Positions 34,501 to 41,725 of a stretch of 64,000 bases of DNA are shown in pieces (the stretch's first letter is position 1; each line of letters opens with the position of its first letter). Source of the stretch: Bacteroidota bacterium (GTDB taxonomy: Bacteria; Bacteroidota; Bacteroidia; Bacteroidales; Prolixibacteraceae); contig JAHEYT010000029.1 of NCBI GenBank assembly GCA_023251455.1, positions 62,001 to 126,000 on the forward strand, in the 5' to 3' direction. The notes under the pieces are model-generated. The model worked only from the letters and a program-made list of their open reading frames with translations. It had not been told where the DNA came from and did no database searches. The position numbers and the translations under genes were made by a program.

Positions 34501-35406
34501 TTCAAGTATATTTTTGACAAGAAAAGTGGTGTGCTAAAATCGATTCAGTTTAAAGGCAAAGAGATGCTTAAATCGCCGCTAAAACTAAACGTTTGGCGGG
34601 CACCACTGGCCAACGAACAGGATCAATGGAATTCAAGGTCGGCCAAATCGAATAGCTGGAAGACTGGTTTCGGTGAACAAATCGCGACTGAGTATTATTC
34701 GAATGGATTGGATACGCTTACTTTTTATCCAATGTCGGTTGAATGCAAGGAAGTGAATGGAAAGATATATGTAGATGTTCGCGAGGTTTGTTTGACTGGA
34801 AGTAGCAAGAATAAAGAGAAAAAGGATTTGTATATCTGGGGAGTTCAGATTAATGGGTTCGAAAACCTTTACTCGTACGTCATTTCAGCCGATGGAGTAA
34901 TCAAGCTGAACCACAAAGTTATTCCTCAGGGAAATATGCCGCTGTGGTTGCCCCGAATCGGGCTGACCATGACCCTTGGTAAGTCTTTCGATCAGGTGGA
35001 ATGGTATGGCCGTGGTCCGCAGGAAAATTATCCTGATCGTAAAACCGGCTATAAAATTGGAGTATACAAATCGTCGGTAAAAGAAATGTACGAACCTTAC
35101 CTTATCCCTCAGGACTATGGCTTGCGTACCGATAACCGATGGATGAAAATAACCGATTCCGAAGGCTTGGGCTTGAACGTGAAAATGAATGAGCTTTTCA
35201 ATTTTAATGCTTCAAATTATTCGACCACGAATTTAACCAAAGCCATGTACACCTATCAGTTAAAGGAGCAGGACGGAACCACTTTAAATCTCGATTATGC
35301 CACATCAGGTGTGGGGTGTACGGCTCGTGCTATTTTCAACGCTTATCGGGCTTTGCCGCAATCGTATGAAAGGGAAATTACGATCATTCCGGTTTCGGGG
35401 AAATAA
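31591..35406 (+). CDS. Secreted GH2 beta-galactosidase-like enzyme with LamG-like insert
   Basis: 1271 residues, about 200 longer than E. coli LacZ. Signal peptide to about residue 20. The sugar-binding domain (LNGKWKFFYSD, DVPSNWEMKGYG, TGAYRLSFTLP) and immunoglobulin-like domains precede the TIM barrel, where Glu488 in GNESGEG is the acid/base and Glu556 in MDEYLSVAGNGGG the nucleophile. Residues ~610-786 form a concanavalin/LamG-like insert (GNVLDLNGHDQWVEV ... NVGIFNEAILPG). The small-chain domain follows with WYGRGPQENYPDRKTG. The loop after the nucleophile has Ser where LacZ has His540, so the glycone may differ from galactose. It acts in the periplasm, with no operon partner close by. 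Confidence 0.9.
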   Translation: MKKLFISSCILFAMSFSVLAQKTGFLNNLPNYIENTSVFELNQEEGRAYFIPGKHISLNGKWKFFYSDTPDGIPQDFYSEKFNDAKWPLLDVPSNWEMKGYGDKMFRNVHAPFNVLPPKNMPIRSYGGRAPKDFNPFGVTVPSVPEEYNPTGAYRLSFTLPANFKGEETFIRFEKVASASFIWVNGQEVGYNEGAQEPSEYNISKYLRPGKNTLSVLVLKFSDGYYLEGQDYWRLAGIFDDVWLYSAPNERLFDWQVKTDLDATYTDAKLDIKVDVKKYKESPTIVCSVKAQLFDGNNQLVTELSSEKVALDKAGKTQFGLQKNISNPKKWTSETPNLYTLKMQLLAADGTVKDRSETRIGFKETEIRGETFYLNGVAVKVNSQNTHMQHPVLGHVMNEETIRKDFEILKQFNFNAVRISHYPPVNKYLELADEYGLFIIDEAGVESHASEYVSTMPEFTEMYKERVRQMVLRDRNHPCILFWSAGNESGEGSNIGEVIKEGKKYDPTRYWMYGGNAYAHPAEDIIGPRYPSPIELEMQVGVCPDSTDIRPSFMDEYLSVAGNGGGGLDDYWRVIYSHPRTMGGAIWDFVSPGLKERARLLSDSSPNNTPAHLMGNAKLLKGTTGNVLDLNGHDQWVEVYRQNNVELNGNKLTLTCDVYPRKLVSSSGSFITKGNYQFGLQQRGKDSLDFYIYTDKQYILRTGLPSNWENNWHQLTGVYDSKTLTIYIDGKANGSIPASGNISNFPFPVNIGRNAEEHGQETHVYICDAQMDNVGIFNEAILPGIFDPKKAALWLDFEKESDQGTYFSYGIGARTYGSIWPDRKPQPEMWQMKKSVQPLSLKLVDAEAGWVEVWNRNNFLDASHYKTRWFLEADGEVIQQGELNLQVPAQTKKLIQISYQKPSIKQGKEYRITVSSTLVKDELWAKAGHEVSWDQLELSWFQKLEVDPVKPSSDLKLDQTGAEISVSGLDFKYIFDKKSGVLKSIQFKGKEMLKSPLKLNVWRAPLANEQDQWNSRSAKSNSWKTGFGEQIATEYYSNGLDTLTFYPMSVECKEVNGKIYVDVREVCLTGSSKNKEKKDLYIWGVQINGFENLYSYVISADGVIKLNHKVIPQGNMPLWLPRIGLTMTLGKSFDQVEWYGRGPQENYPDRKTGYKIGVYKSSVKEMYEPYLIPQDYGLRTDNRWMKITDSEGLGLNVKMNELFNFNASNYSTTNLTKAMYTYQLKEQDGTTLNLDYATSGVGCTARAIFNAYRALPQSYEREITIIPVSGK

Positions 35407-35419
35407 AAAATATTTTTAG

Positions 35420-35451
35420 TCCCGTTGGGAGAGTTAATTCTTCCAACGGGA
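35420..35451. terminator. Hairpin after the GH2 gene
   Basis: TCCCGTTGG / CCAACGGGA, a 9-bp stem with a ~12-nt loop, 13 bp after the stop codon. No T run on the plus strand; A/T-rich sequence lies on its left. Likely transcript end or RNA stabiliser. Confidence 0.5.
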
Positions 35452-35529
35452 ACTAATTACTAATTAAGTTGCCATTTTACATGTTTTACAACAAAAGTAA
35501 ATTCTTTTCTCTTTTGGAATAAAAAAACT

Positions 35530-35551
35530 ATCATTGCGTCAGTATGACACA
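35530..35551. promoter_or_regulatory. Candidate operator, copy 1 (ATCATTGCGTC-N5-GACACA)
   Basis: ATCATTGCGTC-AGTAT-GACACA, an imperfect dyad 113 bp upstream of the exported oxidoreductase gene. The left arm and its flank AACTATCATTG are shared with the copy at 60764, and the whole pattern recurs at 49506. Confidence 0.5.
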
Positions 35552-35663
35552 TTTTGAGGTGGAGCCTAACATACTATTTTCTTTTACGAAATTCCTAAGT
35601 AAATTTGATCCAGTATTATTGATACAAACAATTTAAATAAACCACAAACACAAATTTCAACCA

Positions 35664-37079
35664 ATGAAAGAAAACTCAACCAGTGGAATGAACAGACGTA
35701 ATTTTCTGGGACTTTCAGCATTAGGTTTAACTGGCCTTACCATTCTTCCAAGTTACACGATGAGCAATGGAGCCCGTATAGCCCCAAGCGACCGTATTGT
35801 AATGGGCTTTATTGGTCTTGGACAGCAGGCAATCAATGATTTTGGTGGCTTTGCAAGTGTACCAGGTATCCAGATTGCAGCTTGCTGCGATGTTGACAAT
35901 ATGAAAACACAGCGCTTCAAAAAACGTGTTGAAACATGGCAGGCCAGCAAATCGATGAGCAGCCGCTGCGACATGTACGAACAGTATGAAGAACTTTTGG
36001 AACGTAGAGATATTGATGCCGTTGAGGTTGCCACTCCCGACCATTGGCATGCGCTTCAAACTATTCATGCCTGTCAGGCCGGGAAAGACGTGTATGTACA
36101 GAAACCGTTGGCATTCACAATTACCGAAAGCCTTCAGATGGTAAGAGTATCGCGTGATAACAAACGAGTAGTACAGGTAGGTAGCCAGCAACGTTCGAGC
36201 AAAGAATTCCAGAAAGCAATTGAATTGATTCAGGCTGGAAAAATCGGACACATCGAAAAAATATATGCCAAAGTTGGTGATCCACCAAAACCATTGGATT
36301 TGCCTGAAATGCCGATTCCTGCAAACCTGAATTTCAATTTATGGTTGGGTCCTTTGAACGATTCAAAAATTCATTATCATCCTGATCTTTGTCCACCTAT
36401 TTCTCTCGATCCTGAACAAAGAGAAAAACTTTGGGGTGCATGGCGTTGGTACCGCGAAACCGGTAATGGTTTTACCGCCGACTGGGGTGCCCACATGTTC
36501 GACATTGCACAGGCTGCCATTGGTATGGACGGTTCTGGTCCTGCCTTGATTACACCAAAAGGCTATAACGGACAACAATACCTGTCATTCAAATACCAGA
36601 ATGGAATTGAAATGACAGAACAGCCTTATTTGGAAGATATGCCAAATGCACAGGGAATTAAATTCATCGGCACAAAAGGCTGGATTGAAGTAGCCCGTGG
36701 TTACCTGGCTTGTTCGGATGCTTCGCTTGTTCCTGCAGAACTGGCTGGCCGTCGTCCGAAAAACATGACTCCGGAAGAACGCAAGAAAATGTTCGAGGAA
36801 ATGCAGAAGAGTGCAGCCAAAGGTGGCGGAAGCTTTGAAATCAGCTCTCCACACATGCAAAACTTTGCCGATTCAGTTCGTTCACGGATGGACCCAATCG
36901 CACCGGTTGAAGTAGGTTGCAGCACAAATATAGCTTGTGTACTAGGAAACATGGCCACTGAATTGGGCCGTCCGGTAAAATGGAATCCTGCCACGCTAAG
37001 TTTTGGCGACGACAAGGAAGCTGCTGCTCACCGTTTATACCACTACGATTACAGAAATCCGTATTGTTTGTATAAATAA
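35664..37079 (+). CDS. Exported (Tat) Gfo/Idh/MocA oxidoreductase
   Basis: 471 residues. A twin-arginine signal (RRNFLGLSALGLTG, 11-24) predicts export of the folded, cofactor-loaded enzyme. The Rossmann motif is GFIGLGQQA (48-56), the ATPDHWH loop lies at 123-129, and the catalytic-lysine motif reads QKP (Lys147) rather than EKP. The C-terminal domain has GNGFTADWGAHMFDIA. Exported members with tightly bound NAD(P) oxidise sugars or glycosides, in described Bacteroidota cases at C3. Two exported TIM-barrel proteins follow downstream (116 bp to the first), suggesting oxidation followed by isomerisation or elimination. GH109-type hydrolysis is an alternative. Confidence 0.88.
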   Translation: MKENSTSGMNRRNFLGLSALGLTGLTILPSYTMSNGARIAPSDRIVMGFIGLGQQAINDFGGFASVPGIQIAACCDVDNMKTQRFKKRVETWQASKSMSSRCDMYEQYEELLERRDIDAVEVATPDHWHALQTIHACQAGKDVYVQKPLAFTITESLQMVRVSRDNKRVVQVGSQQRSSKEFQKAIELIQAGKIGHIEKIYAKVGDPPKPLDLPEMPIPANLNFNLWLGPLNDSKIHYHPDLCPPISLDPEQREKLWGAWRWYRETGNGFTADWGAHMFDIAQAAIGMDGSGPALITPKGYNGQQYLSFKYQNGIEMTEQPYLEDMPNAQGIKFIGTKGWIEVARGYLACSDASLVPAELAGRRPKNMTPEERKKMFEEMQKSAAKGGGSFEISSPHMQNFADSVRSRMDPIAPVEVGCSTNIACVLGNMATELGRPVKWNPATLSFGDDKEAAAHRLYHYDYRNPYCLYK

Positions 37080-37195
37080 ATAAATCTGCCCTGAAAATTC
37101 AGTCTTCAGAATTTGCTTAACCAGACTCTTAGGACTGGCTTTTCGGGGCAATTCCAATAGTTAACCATACACCAATAAACACTAATATCAAAAAA

Positions 37196-38146
37196 ATGAT
37201 GGAGTCAAAACGTGATTTTCTAAAGAAATTATCATTGATGACTGTTGGCGGTTTGATGGCAGGAAGCATTGCTCCTGTTCTGGCTGCAACCAAAAGTGTA
37301 CCAACAGTTGCCGGAAAGAAAGTGATAGGGTTGCAGATCTATTCATTGGGAAAAGAACTGACCGAGAACGTTCCGGCAGGAATGAAAAAGATTAAAGAAA
37401 TTGGCTATAGCACTATCGAATTGGCTGGTTACGGTAACCGAAAAATGGGTCAATACGAAGTAAGTGAATATCGCAAAATTGTTGAAGACGCCGGTTTGAA
37501 AATAACCAGTGCGCATGTGAATCCTCCTGAAAGGAAATACACGAGCGAAAATACGACTAAGATATCTGATTGGTGGAAACAAACTGTTGAGGATCATGTA
37601 AAATTAGGTGTTGGCAGATTGATCCAGCCAGGTATGCCTACTATTGAAAATCATGAAGATGTTAAGTTGGTATGCGAAGTATTCAACAATGCAGGCGAGA
37701 TCACAAAGGCTGCTGGTATGAAATGGGGATACCACAACCATAATATGGAGTTCAAACGAATTGCAAAACCAGGTGAAACCCTTCCAACAGGCCCCGGCGC
37801 AATCCTTCGTCCTACCGGTGACATTGTTTACGACCTGATGGTTGATGGTACAAATCCTGATCTGGTATTCTTTGAAATGGATGTTTACTGGACGGTTATG
37901 GGACAGATGGACCCATTGGATTATTTGGAAAAATACCCAAAACGTATCCAGGTTTTACACATCAAAGACCGTTCTGTTTTAGGTCAGTCAGGAATGATGA
38001 ATTTCGAAAATATCTTCAAAAAAGCATATACAAACGGAATCAGCGAATTCTATGTTGAGCTTGAAAAAGTAAAAGCGAATATGACTCAATTTGAAGGAGT
38101 CAAGGGTTGTTTTGATTACCTGAACACTGCTGCTTTTGTGAAATAA
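37196..38146 (+). CDS. Exported sugar phosphate isomerase/epimerase-like TIM barrel 1
   Basis: 316 residues. The N-terminus (ESKRDFLKKLSLMTVGG) resembles a Tat-type signal with a hydrophobic core to about residue 31. The xylose-isomerase-like (AP endonuclease 2) barrel starts at IGLQIYSL. Metal-ligand regions are visible: SAHVNPP, WGYHNHNMEF, FEMDVYWTVMGQMDP, VLHIKD and FYVELEKV. Cytosolic relatives are sugar isomerases or 3-keto epimerases; exported ones occur beside exported Gfo/Idh/MocA enzymes. It probably acts on a keto-glycoside in the periplasm (inference). The adjacent ATG at 37199 is an alternative start. A stem (TGCCCTGAAAA / TTTTCGGGGCA) spans the preceding gap. Confidence 0.87.
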   Translation: MMESKRDFLKKLSLMTVGGLMAGSIAPVLAATKSVPTVAGKKVIGLQIYSLGKELTENVPAGMKKIKEIGYSTIELAGYGNRKMGQYEVSEYRKIVEDAGLKITSAHVNPPERKYTSENTTKISDWWKQTVEDHVKLGVGRLIQPGMPTIENHEDVKLVCEVFNNAGEITKAAGMKWGYHNHNMEFKRIAKPGETLPTGPGAILRPTGDIVYDLMVDGTNPDLVFFEMDVYWTVMGQMDPLDYLEKYPKRIQVLHIKDRSVLGQSGMMNFENIFKKAYTNGISEFYVELEKVKANMTQFEGVKGCFDYLNTAAFVK

Positions 38147-38262
38147 ATTATATGAATAAGGTGTAAATGGCTGATTATATTTCGTATTAATAATTTGTTC
38201 AATTAATGTTGGATTGCATACTTAAACTATTGATTTTAATCAGCTTTACCTGACAAGTAAAA

Positions 38263-38291
38263 TGAGGCCAAAACAGAACGCTTTGGCCTCA
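38263..38291 (+). terminator. Hairpin after TIM barrel 1
   Basis: TGAGGCCAAA / TTTGGCCTCA, a 10-bp stem with a 9-nt loop, then ATAATATTGAT without a true T run. It lies 116 bp after the stop codon. Termination may be partial. Confidence 0.55.
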
Positions 38292-38330
38292 TAATATTGA
38301 TAACCCTCCCAAACTTTCTGCAATTTTTCT

Positions 38331-38389
38331 AACTGTTAACTTCAATCGGCGGTAAAGTCTGCCAGCCGAACGAGGCATAGAGAACAGTT
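38331..38389. other. Possible structured leader upstream of TIM barrel 2
   Basis: AACTGTT (38331) pairs with AACAGTT (38383), enclosing an inner hairpin CGGC-GG ... CC-A-GCCG (38347-38368). This nested fold lies 68 bp before the start codon. Chance pairing is possible; it is reported because the rest of the 310-bp gap is unstructured apart from the hairpin at 38263. Confidence 0.3.
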
Positions 38390-38456
38390 CAGTTTTAAAT
38401 GTTTGGGTAACAAAACGAAAATAAATTACTTCATTAAATTCTAATATTTTATCTAA

Positions 38457-39506
38457 ATGAAAAAATCGATATGCTTATATGCAGTAGCGGTTCTGGCGCT
38501 GTTTTTTACGTCTTCGACATCTTTCGGAGCACCCGGTAAAAAACAGCTCGGAATAGCTACCTATTCGGTAAAAGGCCTCGAATCTAACATCGAAGGCGCT
38601 TTCAAATCGTTGGCTGACGATGGATACGTTGTGATGGAGATTTCCAATTACGATGCAAATTCCGGATTGGTTGCAGGTTACAAACCGGCCGATTATTCAG
38701 CATTGGCCAAGAAATATGGTATGGAAATTATTTCAAGCCATGCACGTGGTAAATTTGATGCTAAAGATGAGGCTGGAAGTTTGGCCGCCTGGGGAAAAAT
38801 ATTCGACGACCACAAAATCTTAGGCTGTAAATATGTGATTTTCCCAATGAATATTTGGGCAGGCACAGTTGAAGGACTTAAAGCTGAGTGCGACTTGATG
38901 AATAAAATCGGTGATGAGGCTAACAAAAGGGGAATAAAATTTGGTTATCACAACCATCACATGGAATTTGTTAAGGTAGCTAATACAGACCAGTTATATG
39001 AAGATTTCCTGATTGCCAACACTGACGCAGACAAAGTATTCTTCCAGATGGATGTTTACTGGATTACCGTAGGTGGCCAGGATCCTGTTGCTTATCTGAA
39101 GAAGTATCCAAATCGTATCAAAGTGCTTCATATCAAAGACGATTATGTGGTTGGTGAAAGCGGAAAAATCAATTATGAAGCTATTTTTAATCAATTCTAC
39201 AAAAACGGCAATAAAGATTGGTTTGTTGAAATGGAAGCCAAGATGACCAATGAACAAAGAGAACAGTCTATGGCTATGATGAATCAGATGAAAAATATTC
39301 AGGCTCAGGGTGGCAACATGGCTGACTTTATGGCGCAGATGTCAAAGAATCGACCTCAACCTGCTCCGGGAGCCAAACCAGCACAAGGTGCTCCTGCCGG
39401 ATTCGGACCTCAGGATCCAAAAGTACAGGCAGAAATGCTAAAGACTGCCCTCGAAGGAATTCGGCAAAGTGCACAATTCCTGGGAAAATCAGATTTTGTG
39501 AAATAA
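38457..39506 (+). CDS. Exported sugar isomerase/epimerase-like TIM barrel 2
   Basis: 349 residues, a paralogue of the preceding barrel with a Sec-type signal peptide (to about residue 25, TSFGA). Matching motifs are LGIATYSV, SSHARGKF, GYHNHHMEF, FQMDVYWITVGGQDP, VLHIKDD and WFVEMEA, so the metal ligands are retained. Between the last strand and the final helix it carries a ~60-residue insert rich in Met, Gln, Pro and Ala (MAMMNQMKNIQAQGGNMADF ... APGAKPAQGAPAG), absent from the first copy. Probably periplasmic, same pathway as its neighbours. Two strong hairpins follow. Confidence 0.87.
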   Translation: MKKSICLYAVAVLALFFTSSTSFGAPGKKQLGIATYSVKGLESNIEGAFKSLADDGYVVMEISNYDANSGLVAGYKPADYSALAKKYGMEIISSHARGKFDAKDEAGSLAAWGKIFDDHKILGCKYVIFPMNIWAGTVEGLKAECDLMNKIGDEANKRGIKFGYHNHHMEFVKVANTDQLYEDFLIANTDADKVFFQMDVYWITVGGQDPVAYLKKYPNRIKVLHIKDDYVVGESGKINYEAIFNQFYKNGNKDWFVEMEAKMTNEQREQSMAMMNQMKNIQAQGGNMADFMAQMSKNRPQPAPGAKPAQGAPAGFGPQDPKVQAEMLKTALEGIRQSAQFLGKSDFVK

Positions 39507-39520
39507 TTGAATAAGAACTT

Positions 39521-39570
39521 CTGGTTTAACACCTGATGATTGGTATTCCAATCATCAGGTGTTAAACCAG
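39521..39570. terminator. Perfect 23-bp hairpin after TIM barrel 2
   Basis: CTGGTTTAACACCTGATGATTGG and its exact complement are separated by only TATT. Such a long perfect stem is rare. No T run follows on the plus strand; a second hairpin with a T-rich tail comes 24 bp later. Confidence 0.7.
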
Positions 39571-39594
39571 GCACTAATATTTTGATTTATACTA

Positions 39595-39640
39595 AAAAAG
39601 AGGAATGGATTGGATAAACACGATCCATCCTCTTTTAATT
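39595..39640 (+). terminator. Second, U-tailed terminator after TIM barrel 2
   Basis: AAAAGAGGAATGGAT pairs with ATCCATCCTCTTTT (one bulge), followed by TTTTAATTTT. With the preceding 23-bp hairpin it forms a tandem terminator closing region 5. The 130 bp from here to the promoter at 39774 hold nothing recognised. Confidence 0.75.
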
Positions 39641-39773
39641 TTCACCCGAACTCATCTTGAATTTGAGAGTAGTTCAAAAAAATAAATTATCCTAAATTCG
39701 AAATTAGCAAAATGACTCTGTTTAATTCTCGAATTCATTTTACTTGACCTTCAACTGAGGTGTTTAAATCTAA

Positions 39774-39803
39774 TTTGGGTTTGATTTCTTTTTTTTACAT
39801 TTG
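39774..39803 (+). promoter_or_regulatory. Promoter of the ECF sigma gene of locus 2
   Basis: TTTG at 39774-39777 and TACATTTG at 39796-39803 match the Bacteroidota -33/-7 pair with an 18-bp spacer. The sigma gene starts 25 bp further on. Confidence 0.65.
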
Positions 39804-39828
39804 AATATAGAACCATTTAACGGCAAGC

Positions 39829-40398
39829 ATGGACGATCAGGATATTTGGGGCAAAATTGTGAATGGTGATGTTGAGGCATTGCGCATTTTGCACGACAAA
39901 TATTATTATCCAATGTGGTTGTGGGCCAGTAAATACTCAAGGAATAAAACCCTTGCAGAAGAATTGGTTTCCGATTGTTTCATCAGGCTGTGGGAACGCC
40001 GGAAACACATTCTCATCGAAAAGTCGTTGAAATCGTACCTTTACCTCATGCTCCGTAATCAGATTGTGAGCCATGCCCGAAAATCGAAACACGAATTGTT
40101 GATTGGTTCCGATAATCTTCCGGATATGCCCGATGAGGTGGCCATTTCTAATCAGGATTATTATGCCGCACTTTATCGGGCTATTCAAAAAATTCCGGAG
40201 CAACGGCGCAAAATACTCGAACTTGCCGCTTTCGAATCGTTTACCTACAAAGAAATTGCTGCCCAGCTTGATATTTCGGTCAATACGGTGAAAACCCAGA
40301 TGGGGCGTGCTTATCAGTTTTTAAAAGAAGAACTTGATCCAAAAAACTTTTTACTATTCCATCTTTTCAGAAAAAAGGACGTTTTAAAATCGAGATAG
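39829..40398 (+). CDS. ECF RNA polymerase sigma factor (locus 2)
   Basis: 189 residues. Region 2 (LHDKYYYPMWLWASKYSRNKTLAEELVSDCFIRLWERR) and region 4 (IPEQRRKILELAAFESFTYKEIAAQLDISVNTVKTQMGRAYQFLKEEL) are complete. It belongs to the FecR-regulated group that switches on susCD operons. A good promoter lies upstream; fecR follows 220 bp downstream, across a stretch with no ORF and no obvious promoter. Together with the set at 19224 this gives two independent sigma/anti-sigma pairs in the window. Confidence 0.92.
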   Translation: MDDQDIWGKIVNGDVEALRILHDKYYYPMWLWASKYSRNKTLAEELVSDCFIRLWERRKHILIEKSLKSYLYLMLRNQIVSHARKSKHELLIGSDNLPDMPDEVAISNQDYYAALYRAIQKIPEQRRKILELAAFESFTYKEIAAQLDISVNTVKTQMGRAYQFLKEELDPKNFLLFHLFRKKDVLKSR

Positions 40399-40618
40399 AC
40401 ACGTCGACAATGAAAAACAGCTGAACCCACGACTGGAAAACTCATGCTGTCAATACATCGTAAGCCGATTCCACAACCTGCACAATCAATCGGTGGCTTT
40501 CCGAATAATCATCAATCAGAATTTCTTGCTTATCCCCGAAAAATTGTTGAAAAATCTTCAACACCTGTCACCCTCTTCATCCTGAATTTGCGTCATTGGT
40601 AATATACATCCGTTTGAA

Positions 40619-41620
40619 ATGAATAAGAACAACATAGATTTTTGGGATTTAATAGCCGGTAAACTGCATGGAGAGCTCAACTCCGATGAAAATGCTTTAC
40701 TGGAAAAGGGGCTGGAAGACCAACAAAATCAGCATTTGTTTTCAAAAGGTGAAAAGATTCATCAGGGCTTGAATGAAGCAAAACGTCTGCAGGATTCGGA
40801 TAAGTCAGGTTCATGGGAAATCATCGAAAAAAAGGTTCGTACCCGGAGACTTGGAATTTACACCAGTACATTTATGAAATATGCTGCAATCCTGATTGTT
40901 GCATTTGTTTCGGGATTATTCGTACATACCCTGTTAACCGATCGGAATCAGGCCGTTCAGTATGCTGAAGTCGAAGTAATGTATGGTCAACTAGGTCATT
41001 TATTTTTGTTCGATGGTACTGAAGTTTGGTTGAATTCGGGCACAAAGTTTAAATATCCGAATAAGTTCAATCAAAACGAACGAAATGTATTTATGGAAGG
41101 AGAAGCGTACTTTAAAGTTGCTCCGAATAAACATCTTCCTTTTAAAGTAAAAACCGGCAAACTTGAGGTTGAAGTTTTAGGAACCTCTTTCAACCTGTCA
41201 GCATATCCATCCGAGTCATCTCAATCTGTATTTCTGGACGAAGGAAAAGTTCAGATCAATGACTTGGTTGGGGATAAAATAGGAGAGATATCTCCAGGTC
41301 AGATGGCCGTAAAAACTGATGGAACCCCAACGATTCAGGTAAAAAGTGCTGATTCGTATTTCTATACCAGCTGGAAAGATGGCAAAATCACATTCGATTC
41401 AGAAAAGCTGAGCGAAATTGCAAAAAAGATGGAACGTTGGTACAACGTCGAAATCAGGTTTGATCAGGAGGCATTGAAAGACTTTAATTTCTCAGGAACA
41501 ATTCTGCGCAACAAGCCAATCGATCAGACGATTATGGCCATGGAGCTCCTGGCTCCGATAAGGTTTCACTATCAGGTGCGACCCAAAGAAAAAAATCTAA
41601 TTACAATTGTGGGGAAATAA
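40619..41620 (+). CDS. FecR-family anti-sigma factor (locus 2)
   Basis: 333 residues. Cytosolic sigma-binding part (NNIDFWDLIAGKLHGELNSDE), one transmembrane helix at about 86-104 (YAAILIVAFVSGLFVHTLL), periplasmic FecR domain (LFLFDGTEVWLNSGTKFKYP, GEAYFKVAP, LGTSFNLSAYP) and a C-terminal DUF4974-type domain (MERWYNVEIRF). It holds the ECF sigma inactive until SusC reports substrate. Distinct in sequence from the locus 1 FecR, so the pairs should not cross-talk freely. 105 bp separate it from susC. Confidence 0.92.
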   Translation: MNKNNIDFWDLIAGKLHGELNSDENALLEKGLEDQQNQHLFSKGEKIHQGLNEAKRLQDSDKSGSWEIIEKKVRTRRLGIYTSTFMKYAAILIVAFVSGLFVHTLLTDRNQAVQYAEVEVMYGQLGHLFLFDGTEVWLNSGTKFKYPNKFNQNERNVFMEGEAYFKVAPNKHLPFKVKTGKLEVEVLGTSFNLSAYPSESSQSVFLDEGKVQINDLVGDKIGEISPGQMAVKTDGTPTIQVKSADSYFYTSWKDGKITFDSEKLSEIAKKMERWYNVEIRFDQEALKDFNFSGTILRNKPIDQTIMAMELLAPIRFHYQVRPKEKNLITIVGK

Positions 41621-41640
41621 TATGAAGAACTAAACAGGAG

Positions 41641-41682
41641 ATTAAAAGAAGGCGATGAAATGATTGGACCCATTTCACCGCC
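41641..41682 (-). terminator. Hairpin with minus-strand U tract between fecR and susC (locus 2)
   Basis: GGCGATGAAATG pairs with CATTTCACCGCC (11 of 12 pairs, 8-nt loop; 41651-41682). On the minus strand the stem is followed by TTCTTTTAAT, a U-rich tail; on the plus strand by CGACAATAA, which is not. Same position and polarity as the hairpin in locus 1 but unrelated sequence. Confidence 0.45.
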
Positions 41683-41725
41683 CGACAATAAAACAATAAT
41701 TGTTTCATTTTAACTACACAAACTT

